In this document: positions 25,030-34,096 of the stretch, in pieces
Position numbering within the stretch: the stretch's first letter is position 1
Layout: every line of letters begins with the position of its first letter
From: an uncultured Lachnospiraceae bacterium
GTDB lineage: Bacteria > Bacillota > Clostridia > Lachnospirales > Lachnospiraceae
Length of the DNA stretch: 64,000 nt
Assembly: GCA_910577045.1 (NCBI GenBank)
Contig: CAJTLB010000006.1
Span: forward strand, 1-64,000
Direction: 5' to 3'
Translations under genes and position numbers: made by a program
The notes under the pieces: generated by a model
The model's input: the letters and a program-made list of their open reading frames with translations, nothing else
What the model was told of the DNA's origin: nothing
The model's database searches: none

Positions 25030-26274
25030 ATGGAAAAACAGAAGTATTCCGATGTAATAGAACGTTTCTTGCGGTATGTGCAAATTGATACAGAATCTGT
25101 ACCAGATATGGAATCTGTACCAAGTAGTGGAAAACAAAAAAATTTAGCATCTTTATTAGTAGAAGAATTAAAAGAAATAGGGGCTTCCTCCGTACAAATG
25201 GATGCACATGGATATGTTTATGCTGAAATTCCTTCTACTATGAAGCGGAGGATTGCTGTTCCAGTATTAGGGTTTATTGCCCATATGGACACAGCCCCAG
25301 CCATGTCTGGAAAAAATGTAAAACCATCTATTATTTCTAATTATAATGGAACAGATATTGTATTAAATAAAGAACAAAATATTGTATTAAGCCCTGTAGA
25401 TTTTCCTGAACTTAGTTCTTACAAGGGCCAAGATTTAATTGTAACAGATGGCACTACTTTATTAGGTGCCGATGATAAAGCAGGAGTAGCTGAAATTATG
25501 AGTATGGCAAAATATTTATTAGAACATCCAGAAATAGAACATGGTACAATTAAAATTGGCTTTACTCCTGATGAGGAAGTTGGAAGAGGCGCAGATTTTT
25601 TTGATGTAAAAGGATTTGGGGCAGAATTTGCCTATACAGTAGATGGAGGGGCGCTTGGTGAATTAGAATATGAAACTTTCCATGCTGCAGGTGGAAAATT
25701 GACAATTCATGGAAAGAGTATCCATCCGGGCTCTGCAAAAGGGCAAATGATTAATGCCATTTTAGTAGCAATGGAATTCCAAAGTTTGCTTCCAACTTTT
25801 GATAACCCAGCTTATACAGAAAAATATGAGGGATTTTATCATCTGGACTTAATAAAGGGTACAGTAGATACAACAATAATGGATTATATTATACGCGATC
25901 ATGATATGCAGAAATTTGAAAAAAAGAAAGAATTTTTCTTAAAGGCTGTGGAATTTTTAAATGAAAAATATGGGAAAGGCACTATAGAGGCTGTGGTAAA
26001 AGACACTTATTATAATATGAAAGAAAAAATCCTACCTCATATGCACTTAATTGAAAATGCAAAACTTGCTATGGAACGGTTAGGAATTACTCCAATTATT
26101 ACTCCTGTAAGGGGCGGTACAGACGGCTGCCGTTTATCTTATATGGGGCTTCCATGCCCAAATATTTGTACTGGCGGCATGAATTATCACGGAAGGTATG
26201 AATATATTTCTATTCAATCAATGGAAAAAGTAGTACGTTTATTATTAGAAATTATTTCTGTTTATCAAGAATAA
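25030..26274 (+). CDS. pepT: Peptidase T (tripeptidase)
   Basis: A 414-residue M20B metallopeptidase that removes the N-terminal residue from tripeptides in the cytosol. Zinc-site motifs are GFIAHMDTAP, LLGADDKAGVAEI and FTPDEEVGRGAD, with VDGGALGELEYE and PVRGGTDG further on. These match PepT closely and the length is normal. A small local duplication (ESVPDMESVP, residues 18-27) sits in the N terminus. AAGGAT lies before the ATG. Confidence 0.96.
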   Translation: MEKQKYSDVIERFLRYVQIDTESVPDMESVPSSGKQKNLASLLVEELKEIGASSVQMDAHGYVYAEIPSTMKRRIAVPVLGFIAHMDTAPAMSGKNVKPSIISNYNGTDIVLNKEQNIVLSPVDFPELSSYKGQDLIVTDGTTLLGADDKAGVAEIMSMAKYLLEHPEIEHGTIKIGFTPDEEVGRGADFFDVKGFGAEFAYTVDGGALGELEYETFHAAGGKLTIHGKSIHPGSAKGQMINAILVAMEFQSLLPTFDNPAYTEKYEGFYHLDLIKGTVDTTIMDYIIRDHDMQKFEKKKEFFLKAVEFLNEKYGKGTIEAVVKDTYYNMKEKILPHMHLIENAKLAMERLGITPIITPVRGGTDGCRLSYMGLPCPNICTGGMNYHGRYEYISIQSMEKVVRLLLEIISVYQE

Positions 26275-26317
26275 TTTTGTATTATCCAAAACTAATAAAA
26301 CAATAAGGAATAATTTT

Positions 26318-28186
26318 ATGAGAAAATTAGCGTTAAGTGATGAAATTTTATTAAGTGTCCAACAGCCAGCCCGTTATATTGGCGGTGAGATAAATATGTG
26401 TGTAAAAGATCCTAAAAAAGTAGATATCCGTTTTGCCATGTGTTTTCCTGATGTCTATGAAATTGGGATGTCACATTTAGGGATTCAAATTTTATATGAT
26501 ATGTTTAACCAAAGAGAAGATATTTATTGTGAACGTATTTATTCTCCGTGGATTGATTTGGATAAGATTATGCGGGAACAACAAATACCATTATTTACTA
26601 TTGAAACACAAGACCCAATTAAAACAATGGATTTTATTGGTATTACATTGCAATATGAGATGTGTTATACCAATATTTTGCAAATTTTAGATTTAGGCCA
26701 AATCCCACTTCTTTCTAAAGATAGGGGAGAAGACGATCCCATTATTATTGGCGGTGGGCCATGCGCTTATAACCCAGAGCCACTTGCAGATTTTTTTGAT
26801 ATGTTTTATATTGGGGAAGGTGAAACAGTCTATTTTGATTTAATGGATGCTTATAAAAGAAATAAGGAAAACCATGGAAGCCGAAAAGATTTTCTAGAAA
26901 TGGCTGCTCAAATACCAGGAATTTATATTCCTGAATTTTACCAAGTAACCTATAAAGAAGATGGTACGATTGCTTCTTTTTTGCCTAATAATCCTTGTGC
27001 AAAACCTATTATACGAAAAGAAGTAGAGATGGATCTGAACCATACTTTTTATCCAAAAAAACCATTAGTACCATATATTAAAGCAACACAGGATCGTGTT
27101 GTATTAGAAATCCAAAGAGGATGTATTAGAGGCTGCCGTTTTTGCCAGGCCGGGGCAGTTTATCGCCCAGTTAGGGAGAGAAGTTTGGAATTTTTAAAAG
27201 AAGCAGCTTATGAAATGTTAAAAAGTACAGGATATGAAGAAATTTCCCTAAGTTCTTTAAGTTCTAGTGATTATTCTAATTTAGAGGGAATTGTAAACTT
27301 TTTAATAGAAGAATTTGGGCAAAAAGGAGTCAATATTTCGTTGCCTTCTTTACGTATTGATGCTTTTTCCCTTGATGTGATGAGCAAAGTACAAGATGTA
27401 AAAAAATCTAGCCTTACTTTTGCACCAGAAGCAGGATCACAGAGGCTAAGGAATGTGATTAATAAAGGCCTTACAGAAGAAAATATTTTAGATGGCGCTG
27501 CGAAGGCGTTTCATGGCGGCTGGAACAGGGTAAAACTTTATTTTATGTTAGGGCTTCCTACTGAAACAGTAGAAGATATGGAAGATATTGCAATTCTTTC
27601 TGATAAAATAGCACGAGTTTATTATGCAGAAATCCCAAAAGAAAATCGGAATGGGAAAGTACAAGTAACGGCTAGTACCTCTTTTTTTGTACCAAAACCA
27701 TTTACTCCGTTCCAGTGGGCCCCTATGTGCACAAAAGAGGAATATTTAGGAAAGGCAAGAATTGTTAATACAAAAATGAAGGAAATGTTAAACCATAAAA
27801 GCTTAAAGTACAATTGGCATGAAGCAGATATTACTGTTTTAGAAGGGGTATTTGCAAGAGGGGACCGCCGTATAGGAAAAGTAATTCTTAGGGCATACCA
27901 AAAAGGATGCCTATATGACGCATGGTCAGAACGTTTCCATAATAATTTATGGATGGAGGCTTTTGCAGAGGAAGGTATTGATATTGGTTTTTATAATCTT
28001 AGAGAACGTGATTTAGATGAAATACTGCCATGGGATTTTATTGATGCTGGCATTACAAAAGAGTTTTTAAAAAGAGAGTGGCAACATGCAAAAGAAGAAA
28101 AAGTAACACCAAATTGCAGGGCAGCGTGTTCTGGCTGTGGTGCAAAGGTCTTTGGAGGAGGTGTTTGCTATGAAAATAAGAATTAA
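26318..28186 (+). CDS. B12-binding-domain radical SAM protein (TIGR03960 family)
   Basis: The 622-residue product has an N-terminal Rossmann-like B12-binding-type domain (VDIRFAMCFPDVYEIGMSHL). A radical SAM core follows, whose cluster motif is RGCIRGCRFCQAG (CxxxCxxC, about residues 269-277). A Cys-rich C terminus (CRAACSGCGAKVFGGG) could bind another cluster. The family is always paired with a DUF2344 protein, as here, where the next gene overlaps its end by 17 bp. The pair is thought to modify RNA or a nucleotide, but the reaction is not firmly known. RNase E/G follows in the same transcript, which hints at a link to rRNA or tRNA metabolism. Confidence 0.92.
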   Translation: MRKLALSDEILLSVQQPARYIGGEINMCVKDPKKVDIRFAMCFPDVYEIGMSHLGIQILYDMFNQREDIYCERIYSPWIDLDKIMREQQIPLFTIETQDPIKTMDFIGITLQYEMCYTNILQILDLGQIPLLSKDRGEDDPIIIGGGPCAYNPEPLADFFDMFYIGEGETVYFDLMDAYKRNKENHGSRKDFLEMAAQIPGIYIPEFYQVTYKEDGTIASFLPNNPCAKPIIRKEVEMDLNHTFYPKKPLVPYIKATQDRVVLEIQRGCIRGCRFCQAGAVYRPVRERSLEFLKEAAYEMLKSTGYEEISLSSLSSSDYSNLEGIVNFLIEEFGQKGVNISLPSLRIDAFSLDVMSKVQDVKKSSLTFAPEAGSQRLRNVINKGLTEENILDGAAKAFHGGWNRVKLYFMLGLPTETVEDMEDIAILSDKIARVYYAEIPKENRNGKVQVTASTSFFVPKPFTPFQWAPMCTKEEYLGKARIVNTKMKEMLNHKSLKYNWHEADITVLEGVFARGDRRIGKVILRAYQKGCLYDAWSERFHNNLWMEAFAEEGIDIGFYNLRERDLDEILPWDFIDAGITKEFLKREWQHAKEEKVTPNCRAACSGCGAKVFGGGVCYENKN

Positions 28187-28880
28187 ATTTTCAAAACATG
28201 GCAATATGAAATTTATTGGGCATTTAGATATAATGCGTTATTTTCAAAAAGCGATACGCCGTGCTGAAATAGATATTGTTTATTCAGAAGGATTTTCCCC
28301 GCATCAAAAAATATCCTTTGCAGCACCACTTGGAGTAGGGCTTTTAAGTGAAGGGGAATATATGGATATAGAAGTCCATACTTCAAAGCCAAGCCAAGAA
28401 ATGATAAAAGCTTTAAATGCAGTAATGGCAGAAGGTATAGAAATTATTAGTTATAAATTGCTACCAGAAAATTCCAAAAATGCTATGTCATTAGTAGCTG
28501 CTGCCGATTATATGTTGCAATTCCGTGAAACGTATAAACCGGAAGATTTTAAATCTTTCCAACAAACTTTCTTAGAATTTATAAACCAGCCAGAGCTTAG
28601 GATAATAAAGAAAACAAAAAAAGGAGAACATGCCCTTGATTTAAAACCATTGTTATATGCAGCTAAAGTCCAAGGAGAAAATATTTTCCTATGTATTTCT
28701 ACAGGTAGTTCAGATAATATTAAACCAGAACTTGTTATGGAGACTTATTATCATTATATAGGACAAGTTATGCCAAAATTTGCATTTCAAGTTACACGCC
28801 TTGAAGTATATGCCAATATGGGAAATAATGAAGAAAGGAAGCTTGTACCTTTAGAAAGCTTTGGAAAAGACATTGTATAA
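28170..28880 (+). CDS. Radical SAM-associated protein (DUF2344, TIGR03936 family)
   Basis: The 236-residue product begins MKIRIKFSKHGNMKFIGHLD and contains YSEGFSPHQKISFAAPLGVG, the signatures of DUF2344. The start is ATG 28170, with GGAGGAGGTG ending 6 bp before it; an in-frame ATG at 28137 lies upstream of this site and inside the radical SAM gene. In other bacteria the domain is fused to the TIGR03960 protein, so the two act together. Its end overlaps the start of the RNase E/G gene. Confidence 0.9.
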   Translation: MKIRIKFSKHGNMKFIGHLDIMRYFQKAIRRAEIDIVYSEGFSPHQKISFAAPLGVGLLSEGEYMDIEVHTSKPSQEMIKALNAVMAEGIEIISYKLLPENSKNAMSLVAAADYMLQFRETYKPEDFKSFQQTFLEFINQPELRIIKKTKKGEHALDLKPLLYAAKVQGENIFLCISTGSSDNIKPELVMETYYHYIGQVMPKFAFQVTRLEVYANMGNNEERKLVPLESFGKDIV

Positions 28881-30060
28881 AAAATTAATTATCACCCACT
28901 ACCAAACAGGTATTTTAATAGCACTTTTTGAAAATAATGAAATTGTAGAGCTCCAGTATGAAGATGAAAAGGAACAAAGTTTACTTGGGAATATTTATGT
29001 TGGGAGAGTAAAACAAGTAGTAAAAAATATTAATGCTGCTTTCCTTTCCTTTGGTGAAGAACAAACAGGATATTATTCTTTAACAGATAATCGAAACCCT
29101 TATTTTTTAAACCAAAAAAAGAATAATATTCCTGTGCAAGGGGACCTTATTTTAGTACAAGTATCCAAGGAGCCTATAAAAACAAAAGATGCCACATTGA
29201 CTTCACATATTAATTTAACTGGCAAGTATGCTGTCCTTACAGTAGGAAATAGCCAAATGAGTATTTCTAGTAAAATCCAGGATGAAAATTGGAAAGTTTC
29301 TTGCCGTTTGATATGCCGGCCGTACTGTACAGAAGAATATGGATTTATTATCCGAACAAATGCCTATCAAATTGATTTAGAAGAAATTATTAAAGAAATA
29401 AAAGAACTTTCCATACAATATGCTGCTATAAAGAAGGAGGCTGTTTATTTAACGGCACATTCTTTAGTATATCAGTCACCAGTCTCTTATTTAAAAGATT
29501 TACGTAATATATATGATGAAAATGTAGCAGAATTTATAACAGATGATATTAATATTTATAATCAGTTTGAAAATTTTTTAAAAGATCAGCCAGAGTTATT
29601 ACAAAAATTAGTGTTATATAAAGATCCATTATTACCGCTTATTAATCTTTATAGCCTTTCTACAGTAGTAGAACGTGCATTAAAAAGTAAAGTTTGGTTA
29701 AAATCTGGCGGTTATTTAGTAATAGAGCCAACAGAAGCATTAACAGTTATTGATGTGAATACTGGAAAATGTGTAATAAAAAAGAATGTAGAAGAAACAA
29801 GGCAAATTATAAATAAAGAAGCTGCAAAAGAAATTGCAAAGCAGTTGCGGATTCGTAATATATCTGGTATTATTATTGTGGATTTTATCAATATGGATTC
29901 TGAGCAAGCAACAAATGAATTAATGGCATATTTTTCTACGGAATTAAGAAAAGATCCTATAAGAACGTATTTAGCTGGGATAACAAACCTTGGGCTTGCA
30001 GAGGTAACTAGAAAAAAGAGTAGGAAATCTTTTATGGAACAGATGAAACCAAAGTTATAA
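28873..30060 (+). CDS. Ribonuclease E/G-family endonuclease
   Basis: A roughly 395-residue RNase E/G catalytic region. It has an S1-like domain (GNIYVGRVKQVVKNINAAFL, about 38-57), the catalytic block EALTVIDVNTGKC with the first metal-binding Asp, and IIIVDFINMDSEQA with the second. No ATG start is available. TTG 28873 (GGAAAAGA just before) gives the family-like start MYKKLIIT, while TTG 28861 is an alternative; both overlap the preceding gene. The protein ends at EQMKPKL, just where other members continue with the CPxCxGxG zinc-link, which is absent. It should process rRNA or mRNA 5' ends. Confidence 0.85.
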   Translation: MYKKLIITHYQTGILIALFENNEIVELQYEDEKEQSLLGNIYVGRVKQVVKNINAAFLSFGEEQTGYYSLTDNRNPYFLNQKKNNIPVQGDLILVQVSKEPIKTKDATLTSHINLTGKYAVLTVGNSQMSISSKIQDENWKVSCRLICRPYCTEEYGFIIRTNAYQIDLEEIIKEIKELSIQYAAIKKEAVYLTAHSLVYQSPVSYLKDLRNIYDENVAEFITDDINIYNQFENFLKDQPELLQKLVLYKDPLLPLINLYSLSTVVERALKSKVWLKSGGYLVIEPTEALTVIDVNTGKCVIKKNVEETRQIINKEAAKEIAKQLRIRNISGIIIVDFINMDSEQATNELMAYFSTELRKDPIRTYLAGITNLGLAEVTRKKSRKSFMEQMKPKL

Positions 30061-30096
30061 TCAAACTAAATTTAACAAAAAGAAAGAAGATATGAG

Positions 30097-30579
30097 ATGA
30101 GAAAATTATTTATTGATCCAACAGTAAACAATAGTGAGTTTATTATTTCCTTAAAAATTATGCAGGGGAATTTAAACATGGAAACACAAAAAGATTTTAT
30201 TAATCAAATGATTCATGCAAAATTTCTATGCCCTGCCTTATTTGATCCAGAACCAGAAATTAACCCAGAAGGGGTTGCTATTATGGAAGACAATGCTAAG
30301 GTAATGTTAAGTTCTTTAGAAAATTCTAAAAAAGAAACATATTTAGTAGCTTATACTGATGCCAAAGAAGCAAAAGAGCATAAACAGGCTGAAAACCAAC
30401 ATACTGTTGCATGTACGTATTTTGATTTTTGTACCATGGTGTTGCAAGAAAAATCGCCATATTCTGGATTTGTTATTAATCCATTTTCCGAAAATATTAT
30501 TGTTTCAAAAGAAATTATGCAAAATATAAATAGGAATATTAAGGTAAAAAGACAAGTAGAAATTCCAAGGGAAATGTAA
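30097..30579 (+). CDS. SseB-family protein
   Basis: The 160-residue product resembles the SseB N-terminal domain (PF07179). Matching blocks include LNMETQKDFINQMIHAKFLCPAL (in parts), TYLVAYTDAKEAKEH and PYSGFVINPFSENIIVSKE. The founding member was linked to serine sensitivity in E. coli, but its biochemical role is not settled. It lies 36 bp after the RNase E/G gene, probably in the same transcript, and before the L21 leader promoter. Confidence 0.75.
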   Translation: MRKLFIDPTVNNSEFIISLKIMQGNLNMETQKDFINQMIHAKFLCPALFDPEPEINPEGVAIMEDNAKVMLSSLENSKKETYLVAYTDAKEAKEHKQAENQHTVACTYFDFCTMVLQEKSPYSGFVINPFSENIIVSKEIMQNINRNIKVKRQVEIPREM

Positions 30580-30632
30580 TTTATCTTATATAAAATTCTT
30601 TTCTTGCCAAGTAAAAATAGGAAAAATTTAGA

Positions 30633-30661
30633 TTGACATAATCCCTAAAAAGTGGTATTCT
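30633..30661 (+). promoter_or_regulatory. Promoter of the rplU-prp-rpmA operon
   Basis: TTGACA (30633-30638), a 17-bp spacer and TATTCT (30656-30661) precede the L21 leader. Confidence 0.8.
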
Positions 30662-30740
30662 ATCATAGTGTGCCGCACAACGAGGTTATAAGTTCCTGAA
30701 TACGGACACCATAGTTGGCGAGTAATGATAATAGGAGGTG
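30662..30740 (+). ncRNA. L21 leader (ribosomal protein autoregulatory RNA)
   Basis: The stretch between the promoter and the rplU ribosome site contains CCGCACAACGAGGTTATAAG, then TTCCTGAATACGGACACC and TAGTTGGCGAGTAATGATAA. These are the conserved blocks that I recognise from the Firmicute L21 leader family. The leader is believed to bind L21 and repress its own operon. AGGAGGTG (30733-30740) closes it. Confidence 0.8.
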
Positions 30741-30746
30741 TGCCAT

Positions 30747-31055
30747 ATGTACGCAATTATAGCAACAGGTGGTAAACAGTACAAAGTAGCAGAAGGCGAT
30801 ATCATTAGAGTAGAAAAACTTGGCAAGGAAGCAGGAAGTGCTATTACTTTTGATAGAGTATTAGCTGTAAATAATGGTTCTTTAGTTGTAGGGAATCCTA
30901 CTGTAGCTAATGCAACTGTATCTGCCAGTGTAGTAAAAGAAGGCAAAGGTAAAAAAGTTATTGTTTACAAATATAAGAGAAAGACTGGCTACCATAAGAA
31001 AAATGGACATAGGCAAATGTATACAGAAGTTAAGATTGACAAGATTAACGCATAA
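30747..31055 (+). CDS. rplU: 50S ribosomal protein L21
   Basis: The 102-residue product begins MYAIIATGGKQYKVAEGDII and ends in the L21 signature YKRKTGYHKKNGHRQMYT. It binds 23S rRNA in the large subunit. ATG 30747 has AGGAGGTG 6 bp upstream; an ATG nine bases earlier overlaps that site. It is the first gene of rplU-prp-rpmA. Confidence 0.98.
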   Translation: MYAIIATGGKQYKVAEGDIIRVEKLGKEAGSAITFDRVLAVNNGSLVVGNPTVANATVSASVVKEGKGKKVIVYKYKRKTGYHKKNGHRQMYTEVKIDKINA

Positions 31056-31064
31056 GGTCTTTCT

Positions 31065-31394
31065 ATGATTCGAGTCACTTTTTATAAGAAATTAGAAACT
31101 GGTTATTTTGGGTTTTGTTTCAAAGGACATGCTGGTTATGCAGAAGCTGGGCAGGATATTGTTTGTGCTGCTGTTTCAGCTTTATGTATTAATACCATTA
31201 ATTCTATTGAGGCATTTACCAAAGATACGTTTCAATTAGAATCTAATGAAAAAACAGGCATGGTACGTTTAAAATTTACTGGAGAAATCAGTAAAGAATC
31301 AAAACTTTTAATGGATTCACTAAAATTAGGGCTTGAAAAAATAGAACAGGATAATTATACTGAATATCTATCAGTGACAACAAGGGAGGTGTAA
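31065..31394 (+). CDS. prp: Ribosomal-processing cysteine protease Prp
   Basis: The 109-residue product has the Prp/YsxB active-site block GHAGYAEAGQDIVCAAVSAL, giving catalytic His22 and Cys34. It removes the N-terminal extension of ribosomal protein L27, and the L27 gene directly follows and carries the matching cleavage motif. The overlap of function and the 3-bp gap to rpmA explain the operon position. It is essential in staphylococci by published work. Confidence 0.95.
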   Translation: MIRVTFYKKLETGYFGFCFKGHAGYAEAGQDIVCAAVSALCINTINSIEAFTKDTFQLESNEKTGMVRLKFTGEISKESKLLMDSLKLGLEKIEQDNYTEYLSVTTREV

Positions 31395-31397
31395 ACC

Positions 31398-31688
31398 ATG
31401 ATGAAAATGAACCTTCAGTTTTTTGCCCATAAAAAAGGAGTTGGTTCTACCAAGAATGGTAGGGATTCCGAATCTAAGAGGTTAGGGGCAAAAAGAGCAG
31501 ACGGACAATTTGTAAAAGCTGGAAATATTCTTTACAGACAGCGCGGGACTAAGATTCATCCGGGCATTAATGTAGGTAGAGGTGGAGATGATACATTATT
31601 TGCTTTAGTAGATGGAGTACTGCGTTTTGAAAGAAAAGGCAGAGATAGAAAGCAGGCATCTGTTTATCCAGTAGCTGCTGAGAAATAG
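31398..31688 (+). CDS. rpmA: 50S ribosomal protein L27 with Prp-cleavable leader
   Basis: The 96-residue product starts MMKMNLQFFAHKKGVGSTKN. The N-terminal LQFFA ahead of HKKG is the extension found in Firmicutes that Prp must cut to expose the functional N terminus near the peptidyl-transferase centre. The remainder is standard L27 (SESKRLGAKRADGQFVKAG, RGTKIHPGINVGRGGDDTLF). GGAGGTG lies 6 bp before ATG 31398. A terminator follows. Confidence 0.98.
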   Translation: MMKMNLQFFAHKKGVGSTKNGRDSESKRLGAKRADGQFVKAGNILYRQRGTKIHPGINVGRGGDDTLFALVDGVLRFERKGRDRKQASVYPVAAEK

Positions 31689-31720
31689 GCAATTTGCTAA
31701 TTCAGAAACAAACAAATGGT

Positions 31721-31765
31721 GAATGGGGACATACCTGTATCAGTATAGGCGTGTCCTCATTTTTT
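31721..31765 (+). terminator. Terminator of the rplU operon
   Basis: AATGGGGACA and TGTCCTCATT form a 10-bp stem (one G-U pair) with a partly paired loop, followed by TTTTTT. Confidence 0.75.
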
Positions 31766-31793
31766 CAAATCTACAAGGCATGAGGTGAAGTGC

Positions 31794-33080
31794 ATGTTTG
31801 CAGACAGAGCAAAAATATTTATTAAATCAGGAAAGGGCGGTGACGGACATGTAAGTTTCCGCCGAGAATTATATGTAGCAAGCGGTGGCCCAGACGGCGG
31901 CGATGGTGGTAAAGGCGGAGATATTATTTTTGAAGTAGATGAAGGATTAAATACTTTAGCTGATTTTAGGCAAACGCGAAAATATATAGCAGAAAGTGGA
32001 GAAAATGGCGGAAAACGAAACTGCCATGGAAAAAATGGTGCTGATCTTATTATTAAAGTACCTGCTGGAACCGTTATCCGGGAAGAAGTAAGTGGAAAAG
32101 TAATTGCTGATATGTCTGGGGATACCAAGAAAGAAATTATTTTAAAAGGTGGGAAAGGCGGGAAAGGGAATAAGTTTTATGCTACGCCTACTATGCAAAT
32201 CCCACAATATGCCCAACCAGGGCAAGCAGCAAAAGAGCTATGGGTGAATTTAGAACTAAAAGTAATTGCTGATGTAGGGTTGGTAGGATTTCCCAATGTT
32301 GGAAAATCCACATTGCTTTCTCGTGTTACCAATGCAAAACCTAAAATAGCAAATTACCATTTTACTACACTAAACCCAAACCTTGGTGTAGTAGACTTAG
32401 ATGGGCATAATGGCTTTGTAATTGCAGACATTCCAGGATTAATTGAAGGTGCTTCAGAAGGAATAGGGCTTGGCCATGAATTTTTAAGGCATATTGAACG
32501 TACTAAGGTATTAATCCATATGGTGGATGTTGCTTCTACAGAAGGCAGGGAACCTATTTCAGATATTTATGCGATTAATAAAGAACTAGAAGCATATAAT
32601 CCTTTACTTCTTGCAAGGCCACAAGTAATAGCAGCAAATAAAATAGATGCTATTTTTAAGGAATCTGGAGAAGATCCAGTGAAATGTTTGAAAGATGAGT
32701 TTGAACCAAAAGGAATTAAAGTTTTTCCAATATCTGCAGTAAGTGGTTCTGGGTTAAAAGAATTATTATATTATGTAAAAGGGCTATTACAACAGATCGA
32801 TCCTGAACCAATCCTTTTTGAAAGAGAATTTTTCCCCGAATTTATGGAACATATAGAACTTCCTTATACAGTGGAAAAATTGGAAGAAGGGATCTTTTCT
32901 ATTGAGGGGCCACGTATAGAACGTATGCTAGGGTATACCAATTTAGAATCAGAAAAAGGGTTTGAATTTTTCCAGAATTTCATGAAATTAAATGGTATCT
33001 TGGAAGAACTGGAAAAATTAGGTATTAAAGATGGAGATACTGTTCAAATATATCATTTTGAATTTGAATATTATAAATAA
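31794..33080 (+). CDS. obgE: GTPase Obg (ribosome assembly)
   Basis: A 428-residue Obg GTPase. The glycine-rich OBG domain (GGDGHVSFRRE, GGPDGGDGGKGGDI, KGGKGGKGNKFYATP) covers about residues 1-155. The G domain follows with Walker A GFPNVGKSTLL, DIPGLIEGASEG and ANKID. The C-terminal OCT domain is the last 80 or so residues. It assists late 50S assembly and links growth, sporulation and stress responses. The start is ATG 31794 with GAGGTG 6 bp upstream; a GTG at 31785 is part of that site. It begins the run obgE-yhbY-nadD-yqeK-rsfS. Confidence 0.97.
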   Translation: MFADRAKIFIKSGKGGDGHVSFRRELYVASGGPDGGDGGKGGDIIFEVDEGLNTLADFRQTRKYIAESGENGGKRNCHGKNGADLIIKVPAGTVIREEVSGKVIADMSGDTKKEIILKGGKGGKGNKFYATPTMQIPQYAQPGQAAKELWVNLELKVIADVGLVGFPNVGKSTLLSRVTNAKPKIANYHFTTLNPNLGVVDLDGHNGFVIADIPGLIEGASEGIGLGHEFLRHIERTKVLIHMVDVASTEGREPISDIYAINKELEAYNPLLLARPQVIAANKIDAIFKESGEDPVKCLKDEFEPKGIKVFPISAVSGSGLKELLYYVKGLLQQIDPEPILFEREFFPEFMEHIELPYTVEKLEEGIFSIEGPRIERMLGYTNLESEKGFEFFQNFMKLNGILEELEKLGIKDGDTVQIYHFEFEYYK

Positions 33081-33094
33081 ATAGGAGAAAAACT

Positions 33095-33394
33095 ATGACA
33101 AGTAAACAACGTGCATATTTAATGAGCTTAGCTTCTAAATTAGATCCTGTTTTCCATATGGGAAAAGCCAGCCTTACGACAGAATTTGAAGATGCCATTA
33201 AAGAAGTACTTGAAACAAAAGAATTAATTAAGATTAGTGTATTAAAAAATTGTGCTGATGATCCAAAGGAAATTGCACAAATATTAGCAAAAGATACACG
33301 TTCTGAAGTAGTACAAGTAATTGGTAAAAAAATTGTTTTATATAAACAGGCAGATGAACCAGCACAGAGAAAATTAAAACTTCCTGTAAGTTAA
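33095..33394 (+). CDS. yhbY: CRM-domain ribosome assembly RNA-binding protein YhbY
   Basis: The 99-residue product is a single CRM domain: LMSLASKLDPVFHMGKASL, then LIKISVLKNCADDPKEIAQI, with QVIGKKIVLYK at the end. YhbY binds pre-50S particles. AGGAG is 8 bp before ATG 33095, and the gene lies 14 bp after obgE in the usual Firmicute order. Confidence 0.93.
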   Translation: MTSKQRAYLMSLASKLDPVFHMGKASLTTEFEDAIKEVLETKELIKISVLKNCADDPKEIAQILAKDTRSEVVQVIGKKIVLYKQADEPAQRKLKLPVS

Positions 33395-33430
33395 GCTGGG
33401 TTTTGCTATTGCCTGGAAAGGCAGGAGATT

Positions 33431-34042
33431 ATGGCAGATAAAAAAAAGGTTGGTATATTAGGGGGGACATTTGATCCAATCCATATGGCACATTTAATTT
33501 TAGCTGAAAATGCGTGGCAGCAATTTCAGCTTGATACCGTATTAATTATGCCAAGTGGAGTACCTCCCCATAAAGAAAATAGAGAAATCACTTCCGCAAA
33601 CCATCGTATCCGTATGTTGCAACTTGCCATAGATGATAATAAGCATTTTAAAGTATCAAACGTAGAAATAGAACGAGAAGGAAAAACATATACGGCAGAT
33701 ACTTTAACTGAATTAAACCGATGTAACCCAGATTGTAGTTATTATTTTATTATAGGGGCAGATTCTTTGTTTCAAATTGAGAATTGGTATCAACCAGAAA
33801 CTATTATGAAACAGGCTGTCCTTTTGGCTGCTGCCAGAGATCAATTAGAAGAAGCAGAAACAATAAAAAAAATAGAGTATTTAAAGAATCAGTACCATTC
33901 AGAAATCTATTTACTCCATACACCAAATATGTCTCTTTCTTCTAGTTTAATACGAGAACGGGTAGCAAAAGGAGAGAGTATAAAATACCTTGTTCCAAAA
34001 GATGTGGAAAAGTATATTTATCAGAATAAATTGTATATATAA
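33431..34042 (+). CDS. nadD: Nicotinate-nucleotide adenylyltransferase
   Basis: A 203-residue nucleotidyltransferase that makes deamido-NAD from nicotinate mononucleotide and ATP. GILGGTFDPIHMAHL carries the (H/T)xGH-type site (HMAH), with PPHK, FIIGADSLF and SSSLIRERVAKGESI further on. The length is normal. It is the third gene of the obg cluster, followed by its usual partner yqeK. Confidence 0.96.
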   Translation: MADKKKVGILGGTFDPIHMAHLILAENAWQQFQLDTVLIMPSGVPPHKENREITSANHRIRMLQLAIDDNKHFKVSNVEIEREGKTYTADTLTELNRCNPDCSYYFIIGADSLFQIENWYQPETIMKQAVLLAAARDQLEEAETIKKIEYLKNQYHSEIYLLHTPNMSLSSSLIRERVAKGESIKYLVPKDVEKYIYQNKLYI

Positions 34043-34096
34043 GAAAGTATCCACAAACTTAAAGTGCGCAAAAATAGCATAGAAATGAGGGGAGTT

